Shown here: piece by piece, positions 47,185 through 60,800 of the stretch
How the letters are laid out: the number at the start of each line of letters is the position of its first letter
How positions within the stretch are numbered: the first letter of the stretch is position 1
Assembly (NCBI GenBank): GCA_009809945.1
Contig: WTPW01000188.1
Location: forward strand, 434,523-498,522
Length of the DNA stretch: 64,000 nt
From: Gigaspora margarita
Taxonomy: Eukaryota > Glomeromycota > Glomeromycetes > Diversisporales > Gigasporaceae
Direction of reading: 5' to 3'
Program-made: the position numbers and the translations under genes
The notes under the pieces: model-generated
The model's input: the letters and a program-made list of their open reading frames with translations, nothing else
What the model was told of the DNA's origin: nothing
Databases searched by the model: none

Positions 47185-47685
47185 AAACTCAATAATATAC
47201 ATATTTTAACAAGCTTTAAAACTGGTTTATTTTTTTTGCAAGTATGACAAATGATAAACAAATTTTTTGCTAAGAGCTTTTATCTTGGTCTTTGACAATC
47301 ACTGATTATCAATTCATTAGTTCAACAAAAATTGAAATAAAAAAATCAATATTTATTAAATGTACAAAAAATTAATATATTAATCTAGATTGAATCAAGT
47401 ATAATAGTAATTAAAAATATAAAGTATTATATATTTTTTTAAATTCACAAAGTAAAAATTAAACAGTACTACATACTGTATATTCTTCATACTGTACATA
47501 TTTATTTGAATATACATTTGTACATATATACATATATTTGTTGACAAAAATTTTATCCAAATATTATAAATAGTTAGTATACCTAAAATAGGCTAAATTT
47601 ACAAATTATACAAGAAAAAAATCACATTTTTGATAACTAATTCTTAATTTATAAATTTATTAACAACAAAATTGTTTAAAGGCAT
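47185..47685. other. AT-rich spacer
   Basis: No supported gene or repeat. Confidence 0.4.
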
Positions 47686-47689
47686 TAAT

Positions 47690-48790
47690 AATAATAATTT
47701 AAAAATAATAAAATAATATTACTAAAGTATATATTTTAATTTAACAAATTTTTAAATATTTTAAATCTAATAAAAATAAAATAAAAACAAATTTGCTTGC
47801 TAAAAATAATTTAAAAAATAAAATAATTAGTTTATATAATTTAAATCTATAATATATATATAATTAAAAAATAAAATAATTAGCTTTTTATAATTTAAAA
47901 TTTTAAGATAAATATTATAATTAAATATTAAAAAATATACTAACTTACTCATAAAATAATAAAAATAATAATACTAAAGTATATTTTTAATTTAACAAAT
48001 TTTTAAATTTTTTAAATCTAATAAAAATAAAATAAAAACAAATTTGTTTGCTAAAAAATATAGTTTAAAAAATAAAATAATTAGTTTTATATAATTTAAA
48101 TCTATAATATATGTCACGGCTGATGCTGAAGTTGGCTGATGCTAAAGCTCACGTGATGATCTACAAAAATTAGCCAATAGTAAATCATGATTTAGTAGAT
48201 CAAAACAACATCAAATTCGAAAAAAACTTGAAAAAAATCAAAATTCGCATAAGAAACTACTCATTATGCACTAACTAAAAGTTTTCCTTGAGCAATTTTA
48301 CTATACAACATGCTAACTTCTAGTTCTAACCCTAATCCTAACCCTTACATAAATAAATTTTAAATAATTTTATAGCTGTTGACGATCCTGCAACAATTAA
48401 ACTAATATTTCATGTGAGCTTCAGCATCAGCCAACTTCAGCATCAGCCGTGACAATATATATATAATTAAAAAATAAAATAAATAGGTTTTTATAATTTA
48501 AAAATATAATTCATAATTAATATTAAAAAAATATATTGACTTACTTATAAAATAATAATAATAATACTAAAGTAATATTTAATTTAACAAATTTTAAATT
48601 TTATGAATCTAATAAAAATAAAATAAAAAAAAATTTGTTTGCTAAAAAATATAGTTTAAAAAATAAAATAATTAGTTTTATATAATTTAAATCTATAATA
48701 TATATATAATTAAAAAATAAAATAATTAGTTTTTTATAATTTAAAATTATAATATATATATTATAATTAAATATTAAAACTACTTATAAA
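47690..48790. repeat. three-unit ~250-bp tandem array, split by a MITE
   Basis: A unit marked by ACTAAAGTATAT(A/T)TTTAATT and AATCTAATAAAAATAAAATA starts near 47713, 47966 and 48553. The second is interrupted by the 341-bp element at 48113-48453; removing it brings the spacing back to about 240-250 bp. On the minus strand two units contain AG-TAA-GTTAGT or AG-TAA-GTCAAT, resembling the micro-exon junctions of the adjacent gene, so the array may be its decayed extension. Confidence 0.8.
48113..48453. mobile_element. MITE D of the shared-core group
   Basis: The ends are GTCACGGCTGATGCTGAAGT and its inverse, each continuing TGGCTGATGCT; the subunit GCTGATGCT repeats. Flanks AATATAT (48106-48112 and 48454-48460) may be a 7-bp duplication, but the site is low-complexity. 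The core is on the minus strand (TAACCCTAATCCTAACCC, TGCACTAACTAAAAGTTTTC). Confidence 0.85.
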
Positions 48791-48803
48791 TTAATAAAAA
48801 ATT

Positions 48804-48834
48804 TTATTTTAGTTCATCATGTCTTTGACGTTCA
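48804..48834 (-). CDS. micro-exon gene, terminal exon
   Basis: The 3' splice site TATTTATATTTAG precedes T-GAA-CGT..., which completes a Ser codon (TC+T) and continues ERQRHDELK to TAA (48806-48804). HDEL is a fungal/plant ER-retention signal when it is the exact C-terminus; here one Lys follows it, so retention is uncertain. AT-rich sequence including AAATAAAA overlaps the stop and could serve as a poly(A) signal. Confidence 0.82.
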
Positions 48835-51800
48835 CTAAATATAAATATAAAATATATTAATTAATAATAAATATTTAAATTAAACTTATATAATAAAATT
48901 TTACTAACGATGTTGGACTAATAAAAATAAATAAAATATTAATAAATAATATAAAAATTTAAATTAAAAATTAATATAATAAAATTTTACTAACAGACTA
49001 ATAAAAATATAAAATATATATTATTAAGTTTAAAAAATTAAAAAAGCTTAAATTATTATATATTTAATAATACTATACTTACTTATTACTAATTATATAA
49101 AAATAAATAAATAATAATATTAGTTTATTCTTAATTAAAAATTAATTTTAATAAAATATTTATTTAAAAAGAATGTTGATAAAGCTGATAAAGCACACCA
49201 CTGGTATTCAATGCCACATATGTTTTGATCAATCAAAAATTATGAATTTATGTAATGTAAAGATCAGATATAACCAAATTTTTCGAAAAAATAGTAATTT
49301 TTTCAAAAAACATCTATATAAAAAATTTATCTAAGAAACCTATCTTCACATTCTAACAAAAAAAATCTCTTGCAAAATTTTGGTATGAACAAACTCCTAA
49401 CCCAAACCTTAATACAAACTCTAACTCTAATACTAATATCAAAAAATTTTGCATATGATAATTTGTATTTACTAGTATTGAACACCATAGATGTTATATA
49501 TATTGTTTAAAAAAATTAAACAAAATTTAAATAATATAATTAATATAATTTAATAATTTTATACTTACGCACGAATACTAATTTATAAAATAATAAACAA
49601 TATTAAATATTAAGTTATTATTAAGGCTAATTAAAATTATAATTTTGTTTAATATTTTTTTTTCTTTGGTTTCAAGAGCTCCTTTCTAAAATTAATAGGC
49701 CAATTAGAATATTTATTGCATTTTAGGATTTTAGCAAATATATTTTTAAAAACCAACCAATAAAAGTATCATTATTTTTGCAATTTTAACATACTTGTTT
49801 AAATCGATACCTCCTTTTACCAGTATTGGCCAATATGGACATTTGGACATATTAAAAATAATATGGACAAATATAGACATAGTAATTTATGGACATGGAC
49901 ATATAGGTTTGGACATTGTCCAAATTTTTTAAAAAATATGGACATATACCAAGTGCCAACACTGGCTTTTACTATGCTTAAGCTTCATAAGGAAATTAAA
50001 TAAAATTATAACTTCAACTAGCCTAACTAGAAAAAATTATAATAAAAAGTATATTTACAGTGCTGGTCTATATATTTTAATAAATATATAATTAAATTAT
50101 AAAAATAAATTATTCAAATATATTTTAATAAATTCATAAAAAATAAATTATTGAAATATAATTTAATAAAATTTATACTAACATGCTAATAATTATTAAT
50201 CAAAAATTTTATTATTAAATTATTAATTTTAATTAAATTATAAAAAGTTAATTATTAAAAAAAATCTAAAAGTGCTCCTGTGCATTTTGTTCAATCTAAT
50301 GTACTAATAATTAATTTTGCATAGAGTTAAATTAGGGTTAGAATTAGAGTTAAAATTAGTACAAAATTGTGAGAGAATTATTTTTGTTAGAAGTGCAACA
50401 AGAGTTACTCTAGTAACATTTTATTATATAAAAATAGATAGCACAAAGAGCACAGGGCACTATCTAGTCCAGTTCAATTATTAATAATAAGTTATTAAAA
50501 TATAATATAAAAATTAATACTAACAGACTTATAATTATTAGTAAAAAATTAAATATATTTATTAGTAATTAAATAAAAATAATAATAATAAGTTAATTTT
50601 AAAAATAAGTTAATAAATATAATTTAATATAATTTATACTAACATACTAATAGTTATTGATAAAAAATGTATTAATTATTAATTATAAATTTTAAAAATA
50701 AATATAATAAAGTTTATACTTACTGTCTAATAAATATAAATAATTAAAATAAATATAAATAATTATAAAAATTAATTATAAAAAATTATTAATTAAAATA
50801 TTATATTTATTAATTGTTAGTTTTAAATTAATAAAATTTAACTTACATACTAATAAATACAATTATTAGAAAAATATTAATTATAAATTATTAATTTTAA
50901 AATAAAATAATAAAATTTATACTTACATACTAATAAATATATAAGGAATTAAATTATAAAAGTTAATTTAAAAGTTAATTATTAAAAATTAGTTTGTAAA
51001 GCATAATTTAATAAAATTTATACTAACTAACTAATAATTATTAGTTATAATTTAAATATTTTTATTAATAATTAAATAAAAATAGTTATAAAAAATTAAT
51101 TATTAAAAATAAATTATTAAAATATAATATAATATAAAGTTTATACTAACTGTCTAATAATTATTAGTAAAAAAATTTTAAATATATTTATTAGTTATCA
51201 AAAAAAAAATTATGTAAGAAATAATTAAATTAATACTTACCGACTAATAATATAATTAAATTATAAAAAATTATTAAAAATAAATTATTAGTATATAATT
51301 TAAGTCTATTTATTTTCAAAAATGGTAAAACTAATAAAATATTTTTCTAGTAGTATATGTAAAGCAATTTGCATACTATAAGCATGCTACTAGAGAATAT
51401 TTTAATTATTTTCCAGTATAGCCAAATAAATAAATAATTTAATATTTATATGATAACATAACAGGAACTTGTATTACTTTATTAATTTTATTGTTTTTTT
51501 TGTCTTGCTTTATATTTTTTACTTTTCTGGAATAACAAATATCCTGTTATGCAATCATAATAAGATAGAGAATAATAAAGTTTATACTTACAATCTATAA
51601 TTATTAGCCAAAAAATTTAATTAAAAATAATTATAAAGTATAATTCTTAAAATAAAATTTATAAAATTTATACTAACCGGCTAATAATAATTAATAAATA
51701 ATATTTATTATTAAATTATTACTTTTAAAAATAAATATAATAAAGTTTATACTTACTCACTAATTTATATATATATAATTAATTATTAAAAATTGACTAT

Positions 51801-54800
51801 TAAAATATAATTTGATAAAGTTTATACTAACGTTCTAATAATTATTAATAAAAAAAATATATTAAAATTTTTATACATAATAAATCATTAAAAGTAGTTA
51901 TATAGCACTAACCGACTAATAATAATTAATAAAAAAATATTGTATTAAATATTAAATTATTACTTTTAAAAATAAATATAATTAAGTTTATACTTACATA
52001 CTAGTAAATATATATATATAATTAATTGTTAAAATTGACTATTAAAATATAATTGATAAAGTTCATACTAACCGTCTAATAATTATTAATAAAAAAATTT
52101 ATTATTTATTAATTAATAATTTTAAAAATAAAGATAAATATAATTAAATTTATACTTACAGACTATATTATTATTTATAAAAAAGATAATTATTAAAAAT
52201 TAGTATTAAAATATAAATTACTAAAGTATATACTAACAAACTAATAATTATAAGCAAAATATAAATATATTAATTAGTAATTAAATAAAAATAAGTTATA
52301 AGATTTTAATTATTAAATAAGTTATTAAAATATAATAAAGTTTATACAAACATTCTAATAATATTAATAAAATATATTAATTATTAAATATAAGTTTTAA
52401 AAATAAAGATAAATAATTGACTATTAAAATATAATTTGATAAAGTTTATACTAACCGTCTAATAATTATTAAAAAATATATTAATTATTAAATAATAGTT
52501 TTAAAAATAAGATAAAATAATAAAATTTATACTTACAATCTATATAAATAATTATCAAAAATTAGTTATTAAAAAGTATTATTAAAATATAATATACCTT
52601 AAAAAATTTATACTAACGATCTAATTATTATTAACAAAATTTAAATATATTAATTAGTTATTAAATAAAAATAAGTTATAAAAATTTAATTATTAAAATA
52701 AGTTATTAATATATAATAAAGTTTATTCTAACCGCCTAATTATTATTAATAAAAAAATATATAAATTATTAAAATAGCTTCAAAAATAAAGATAAATATA
52801 ATAAAATTTATATTTACATACTAATTAAGATATAAAATAATTATAAAAGATTAGTTATTAAAAATTAGTTATTAAAATATAATTTAATAAAGTTTATACT
52901 AACATTCTAATAATTATTTAAATATTTATTAGTAATTAAATAAAATGTTATAAAAATTTAATTATTAAAATAGGTTATTAAAATATAATAAATTTTATAC
53001 TAACTCTCTAATAATTATTAGTAGAAAATATATTAAATATTAGTTTTATAAATAAAAATAAATATATATTACTCTGGTTATATTTTATATTTTTGAATAA
53101 AAAAAGCCAAAATATTGATATATTTAGTTATACTAATATTTCATATTAAATTTTTTTAAAAAAATGATGGTATAGAAAGATTTTATTATGATACCATTAT
53201 ATGCCGACATTGGTATAACCAAAGTAATATATATAATAAAGCTTATACTTACGCACTAATAAAAATATATAAATTATAATTAGTTAGTTATTAAAAATTA
53301 GTTATTAAAATATAATTTAATTTTATACAAACTTTCTAATAGTTATTAGCAATATATTTATTAGTAATAAATAAAAATATTTATAAATATAATAAAATTC
53401 ATACTAACCGACTAATTATTATTAATAAAAAATAGCTTAATTATTTAATTATTGGTTTTAAAATATAGATAATATAATTAAATTTATACTTACAGACTAT
53501 TAAAGATATATAAATAATTATAAAATATAATTATTAAAAATTACTATTAAAATATAATAAAATTTATACTTACCGACTAATAAAGATATATAAGTATTAT
53601 AAAAAGTTAATTATTAATTATTAGTTATTAAAATATAATTAATAAAGTTTATACTGACTCACTAATAATTATTAGCAAAAGATTTAAATATTTTTTTAAT
53701 AATTAAATGAAAATAGGGATAATTATTAAATTAAGGTATTAAAATATAATAAAGTTTATACTAACCGACTAATAATCATTTATAAAAATATATTAATTAC
53801 TGGTATTAAAATGATAGTTTTAAAAATAAAATATATTATAAAGATTGTACTTACAAACTAATAATTATATTATAAAAGTAAGTTATTAAAAATTAGTTAT
53901 TAAATATAATTTAATAAAGTTTATACTAACCCTCTAATAATTATTAAAAAAAAATTAAATATATTTATTATAATTAAATTACAAATTTAATAAATTTTAT
54001 ACTAACCGACTAATAATTATTAATAAAAAGTATCTTGATTGTTGAATTATTTAGTTTTAAAATAAATATTTATATAATAAAATTTATATTTACGCACTAA
54101 TTAAGATATATATGTATATAAGTAATTATAAAAGTTAATTATTAAAATTAGTTATTAAAATATAATTTAATAATGTTAATACTAACTATCTAATAATTAT
54201 TAGCAAAATAATTTAAATATATATATTAAAAATTAATAAAAGTAGTAGTTATAAAAAATTAATAATTAAAAATAAGTTATTAAAATATAATAATATCTAT
54301 ACTAGCCGTCTAATATTATTAACAAGAAAATTTAAATTTGTTTATTTATTATCAAATAAAAATAAAGATATAAAAAATAATCAAATTTATACTTACTGTC
54401 TAATAAATATATATAATTAAATTAAAAAAATTATTTATTAAAACTAAGATATTAAAATCTAATTAAATTTATACTAACATACTAATGATAATTAATAAAA
54501 AAATTCAAAAAAATAATAGTTATATTGGAAAAAATTATATTTATTAGTTATTAAAAAGTAATAAATATTTCACAGACTATTGTGAATATTATAGATTAGC
54601 ATAGTGAAGCTAAAGTAATATATAATATTCATAAAGCATATAAAATATCTAATATATTTCATAGTTGCTATGTCTATAACATTTTGGCCAAAATTTTTTA
54701 TAATAACATAATGACTATAGAAAAATTTTTAATATTTTATAGCATTATGTTATTATAAAAATATTATCAAAAATGTTTATAGAAGAAAATTAGGGATGCA

Positions 54801-57800
54801 GAATATAAACAATTATATTATAGATAATAAAGCTTATACATACGTACTAATATATATATATAATTAATTATAAGTGTTATTATTAAAATTAGGATTAAAA
54901 TATAAAATAATAAAGTTTATACTAACATACTAATAATTATTAGCAAAAAAATTTAAATAGTTTATTAGTAATTAAAGATATATATTATAAATCTTTAATA
55001 ATTAAAAATAAATAAAATAAATTTAATAATATTTATACTAACGCTCTAATACAAATAAAATTATTAAATAAATAATTTAAAATTAAATAATTAATAGGAT
55101 TTGTTAAATTTAACAGGTTGTGATATTGCAGGTTAATATTTAAAAAAAATAAAATTATTATTAGTTAAGGTTAGGATTCAAACTAGTATTAAGATTAGGG
55201 TTAAAGGGCATATATATCATTTTACTTATTTGTACAGGTAATACAAACCAAAAAAGAAAATCTAATCTTGTAAATAAACTAATTGTATAAGATAAAAATT
55301 TAGGGCTAGAGCCTTAATATTAGAGCTATAGAGTTAGAATAATCCTAAAATTTTATTTCTATTATTTTTAATTAGTGCACTAAGATTGATTTAAACATTA
55401 GTTTTTGCATATTTTCACTTTTTTTTTCTTTTATACATGTTCAAATTCTTCATTAGGCTGATCCGGAATAGTTAGAATTTGCACTCTCCGATTGGTTATT
55501 TCCTTTCCAGGAGTTAGTATCACCCATGCAAATAAGCAGATGCATATATATATGCAAAATTAAGTATTAAAAACTTTAAATTAGAAGCCCAAGACTAGTT
55601 TATATAATAAAATTTCAAGATATTTAAAATTTTTGATTTTTTTAATTTTTTCTAATTTTCATTCATTTTTGTTATACAAGATCCTATGATCTAAATGGTT
55701 AATCATATTAACCTGCAATATTTATTAACATTCAATTTATAAATAAATATATAAATAAAATTTAACTTACGCACTAATAATTATTATAAAAAAATATATT
55801 AATAATTAAATTATTAATTTCAATAATAAATATAATTAAAGTTTATACTTACCTCCTAATAATATATATAATTAAATTGTTGAGTTAATTATTAAAATTG
55901 GTTATTAAATTTAATTTAACTAAGTTTATACTAACCGTCTAATAATTAATAATAAATATATTTATTAATAATTAAATTACAATTAATATTAAAAATTATT
56001 TATTAAAATATAACTTAATGAAGTTTATACTAACCCTCTAATAATTATTAGCAAAAAATTAAATATATTTATTAGTAATCAAATAAAATAAATAATAAAA
56101 CTTTAATTATTAAAATACATTATTAAAATATAATAAAGCTTATGCTAACCGTCTAATAATTATTAATAAAATAATATATTAATTATTAAAAGATTATTTT
56201 AAAACACAACTTTAATGCGTAATGTGTATCATCATAGTTGTTTATAATTTTTTGTAAAATATAATAAGATTTATGCTTACTCCCTAATAAAGATATATAA
56301 TAATTACAAAAAGTTAGTATTAAAATTTAGTTATTAAAAAATATAATTTAATAAAGTTTATACTAACATACTATAATTATCAGCAAAAAAAAATTTTAAA
56401 TATTTATTAATAATTAAATAAAAGTAGTTGTTATAATAAATTAATTTTGAAAAAGTTATTAAAATATAATAATATCTATACTAACCGTCTTATTAATAAA
56501 AAGATTTAAATTTATATATTTTATTATTAAATCAAAATAATTATATAACAAATAATCAAATTCATACTTACTCTCTAATAAATATATAATTAAATTATAA
56601 AATTTAAATATATAATAAGTTATTAAAAATATAATAAAGTCGATACTAACATACTAATAATTATAAATAAAAAAATTTAAAGAAAATAAGAATTAAATTG
56701 AAAAAAAATTATAATTATTAGTTATTAAATAAAATAATTTTATTATAGATAATAAAGCTTATACTTGCAAACTAATAAATATGTATAATTAATTATAAAA
56801 GTTATTATTAATTAGGATTAAAATATTAAAAAAGAAAGTTTATACTAACGGACTAATAATTATTAGCAAAAAAATTTATTAGTAATTAAACATATATAGT
56901 TTTTAATTATTAAATAAAATTTAATAATTTTATACTAACGCTCTAAAATAAATAATATTATTAATAAATAATTTAAAATTAAATAATTTATAAATAAACA
57001 TTATAAAGTTTAACTTACACACTAATAATTATTAATAAAAATGTATTAATTATTAAATTATTAATTCTAAAACAAATCTAATTAAAGTTTATACTTACCT
57101 ATGAATAAATATAATTAAATTATAAAAGTTAATTATTAAAAATAAGTTCTTAAATATAATTCCACAAAGTTTATACTAACTGTTTAAAAATTATTAATAA
57201 AAATATACAATATTAATTATTGAATTATTAGCTTTAAAGATAAATATAATAAAGTTTATACTTGCATAGAAAAAATCAATTATTAAAAATAAATTATTAA
57301 AATATAATAGTCTATACTAACGCTCTAATATTTATTAATAAAAAATTTAAATATTTTATTAATTATCAAATAAAAATAACTATATAACAAATAATTAAAT
57401 TTATACTTGCGGACTAATAAAAAATATATTATAAAAGTTAGTTATTAAAAATAAGTTATTAAAATATAATATAAAAAAATTTAAATATGTTATTAATTAT
57501 TAAATAAAAATAATTATATAATAAATAATCAAATTCATACTTACTCACTAATAAATATATAAAATTTAATTAAAAAATTAATTAAAATTATTTATTAAAT
57601 TTATTTAATAAAGTTAATACTAACTTTCTAATAATTATTAGTAAAAAATTTAATATAAATATTAATAATTAAATAAAAATAGTTATGAAAAATTAATTAT
57701 TAAAAATAAGTTATTAAAATATAATAATAAAAAAATTTAAATATGTCGTTAATTATTAAATAAAAATAATATAAAGAAAAGGGGTATTTTAATGAAGTTA

Positions 57801-60800
57801 AAATGGTTCATTCATATTTTGTAATATATTAAACCAAATCAAACAATTTTAGTATCTTCTGATTCACTTTATCAAATTGAGTCTAATGATGCCAAAATTA
57901 TTTGGTTCTAATCACTGGATTACAAACTATTTTAATTTAAATTATTTATTAAAAAATTAAGAAAATTTTGGTCTTGGGGGTATTATGACAAATTGGGAAT
58001 ATATTATGATTCTGTGATTAGAACCAGATGAAATTTATACCATTCAATTTCTCTAATAAGAGGAATCGATTAGTACAAATTTATCTATTTATAATTAGAT
58101 TTCTAGTTCATTAGAATACCTTTAGTTATAATATTCTATATAAAGAGGTATTATAACAAATTGGTATATTTTCTATATTATTTAGTAACTATGTAATCAG
58201 AACTAGCTAAAATTTATACTATTTGATTCATCTTACTTAGAAGAATCAAATAATATAAATTTCACTTGAATCTGATCATAGGATTACAAGATATTCCCAA
58301 TTTGTTACAATAATCCTCTTTGTTAGAATACTTCTTTTCACTTATAACAAATAATCAAATTTATACTTACTCTCTAATAAAAATATATAATTAAATTATA
58401 AAAAGTTAATTAAAATTATTAAAAAAAATGAAGTTTATACTAACACTCTATTAATTATTAATAAAAAATTTAAATATATTTATTAGAATTAAATAAAAAT
58501 AATTATATTATAAATCATAAAGATTATACTTACCCACTAATATATATATATAATTAAATTATTAAAAAGTTAATATTAAAAATAATAAATAAAATATAAA
58601 ATATAGTAATTTTTTAAAATTAAATAATTTTATAAATAAAATAAAATTTAACTTAAGGTCTAATAATCATTAATAAAAAATATATTAATTATTAAATTAT
58701 TAATCTAAAAATAAATATAATAATTTTATAAATAAAATAAAATTTAACTTACGGACTAATAATTATTAATAAAAAACATGTTGATTATTAAATTATTAAT
58801 CTAAAAATAAAAATAATAAAGCTTATACTTACAATCTATATAGAAATTAATTATAAAAAATTAATAATTATTAAAATATAATCAAGTTAATAATTAATAG
58901 TGATACAAATTGCCAGAAATTTTGCAATCAATTAGTTGTCAACTTTTTGATTAATCGATTTTTATTCAATTTTTGTTTGATTTTTATTCGATTTTAATAT
59001 AAGTTGCCAAAAATTTTTCAATCGATTAGTTGTCAACTTTTTGATTAGTTGCAATTTTTCAATTTCATTTTGTATTACTAATTATTAAAATATAATCAAT
59101 AAAGTTAATACTAACTGCCTAATAATTATTAATAAAAATATTAAATATATATATTAATAATTAAATAAAAATAAAAAGTTTTAAATTATTAAAAATAAAT
59201 TATAAAATAAAATAAAGTCTATACTAACATTCTAATAATTATTGGCAAAAATAATTAAATATATTTATTGGTAATTAAATAAACTAATTATAGAACAATT
59301 ATATTTACCGCCTAATAAATATATATAATTAAATTATAAAAGGTTAATTATTAAAAATAAGTTATTAAAATATAATTTAATAAAGTTTATACTAACCCTC
59401 TAATAATTATTAGCAAAAAAAAAAAAGTTTTATTAGTAATTAAATAAAATAAATATAAATAGAAAATAAAGCTTATACTTGCGTACTAATAAATATATAT
59501 AATTAAATTATAAAAAGTTAATTATTAAAAATTAAGCAGTAAAATATAAATTAATAAAGTTTATACTAACAGACTAATAATTATTAGCGAAAAAATTTAA
59601 AAATTTTTATTTTAAAATTTAAATTAATTATTAAAAATAAGTTAAAATAAAACTTAATAAAGTTTATACTAACGCTCTAAAATAAATAAAATTATTAAAT
59701 AAATAATTTAAAATTAAATAATTTATTAATAAACATAATAATGTTTAACTTACTGACTAATAATTATTAATAAAAAATAGATTAAATATTAAAATATTAA
59801 TTCTAAATTATATATAATAAAAGCATATACTTACTAACTAATAAATATATAATTAAATTATAAAAATTAATTACTAAATTATTAGTTTTTTTTTAAAGTT
59901 AAAATAAATTAAAAATAATGCCTACTAATAGCTAAATTTAAAAACAAGTGAATATATAAATTAATTTTCAAAATTAATTAAATTATATAACCAAAATTTA
60001 TAAAATAAAAATTTTATAAATAATATGCTAAAGTTTATACTTACTGACTAAGAATATTTTTGTAATTAATAATTAAATTATTAGTTTTAAAGATAAAATA
60101 TATTAAAAATAATGCTTACTTTACTCTAAATTTAAAGTGAATATATAAGGTTAATTTTAAAAATTAATTAAATTAGATAACATAATTATAAAACAAAGCT
60201 TTTATAAATAAACATATTAAAGGTTATACATAAACATGTTAAAGTTTATACTTACTCTCTAAGAATATTTTTGTAAAAATAAAGGTTTTAAATTTATAAA
60301 GCTATAAGTTCATATAAAATATAATAAAGTCAATACTTACTCTCTAAATTTAAAACAAAGTAAATATATAAAATTAACAAAAATTTATAAAAAAAAATTT
60401 ATTAATTCCGAATCGCCCCTAAGGCCACGCAAATTAATTTTTCATTTTGCATTTACATGGAATCAAAATATTGGGTGTGTCGGTCAATTTTTATTTTTAA
60501 TGTTAATGTCGCCAAAGGAAAATCAAACTTTGGGTTACAATTTTATTTGTTTCTGACATATTTTAATTAGTAAATTATAAATTTAAAAGCCCGAAGTTTG
60601 GTTTTCCCTTGGAATCCTATCGAATTAATATTGCCTGACAAAGTCACGTGACTCAATAAACCATATAGTTTGTCAATTCGTCAATGACGAAACTAATGGT
60701 TTCGTCAATTCGTCAACAGCAAAGATAGTTTATCCATTCACCGAATAAAAAAGAACAAAAAAATCAAACCGCAAAAATGGAATAATTGGTATAATTGGAA

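Noticed and set aside
47690-48790. A CRISPR-like or other spacer array
   Set aside because: The sequence is eukaryotic, the units are long and similar throughout, and there are no short direct repeats with unique spacers.
48909-60343. Reading the variable triplets as codons in their own phase
   Set aside because: That phase contains TGA at three exons and TAA-TAA at 49083 and does not match the phase left by exon 1.
48909-60343. Reading the arrays as plus-strand signals such as the branch-point-like word TACTAAC
   Set aside because: On the plus strand no donor or acceptor accompanies the word. On the minus strand the same bases are a 5' splice site in the right place next to an AG.
48840-60400. 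Reading the 11.5-kb region as a plain AT satellite or centromere-like array
   Set aside because: The flanks of the variable triplets are splice signals. The triplets join into a stop-free frame that agrees with exons at both ends and contains an exact IQ motif.
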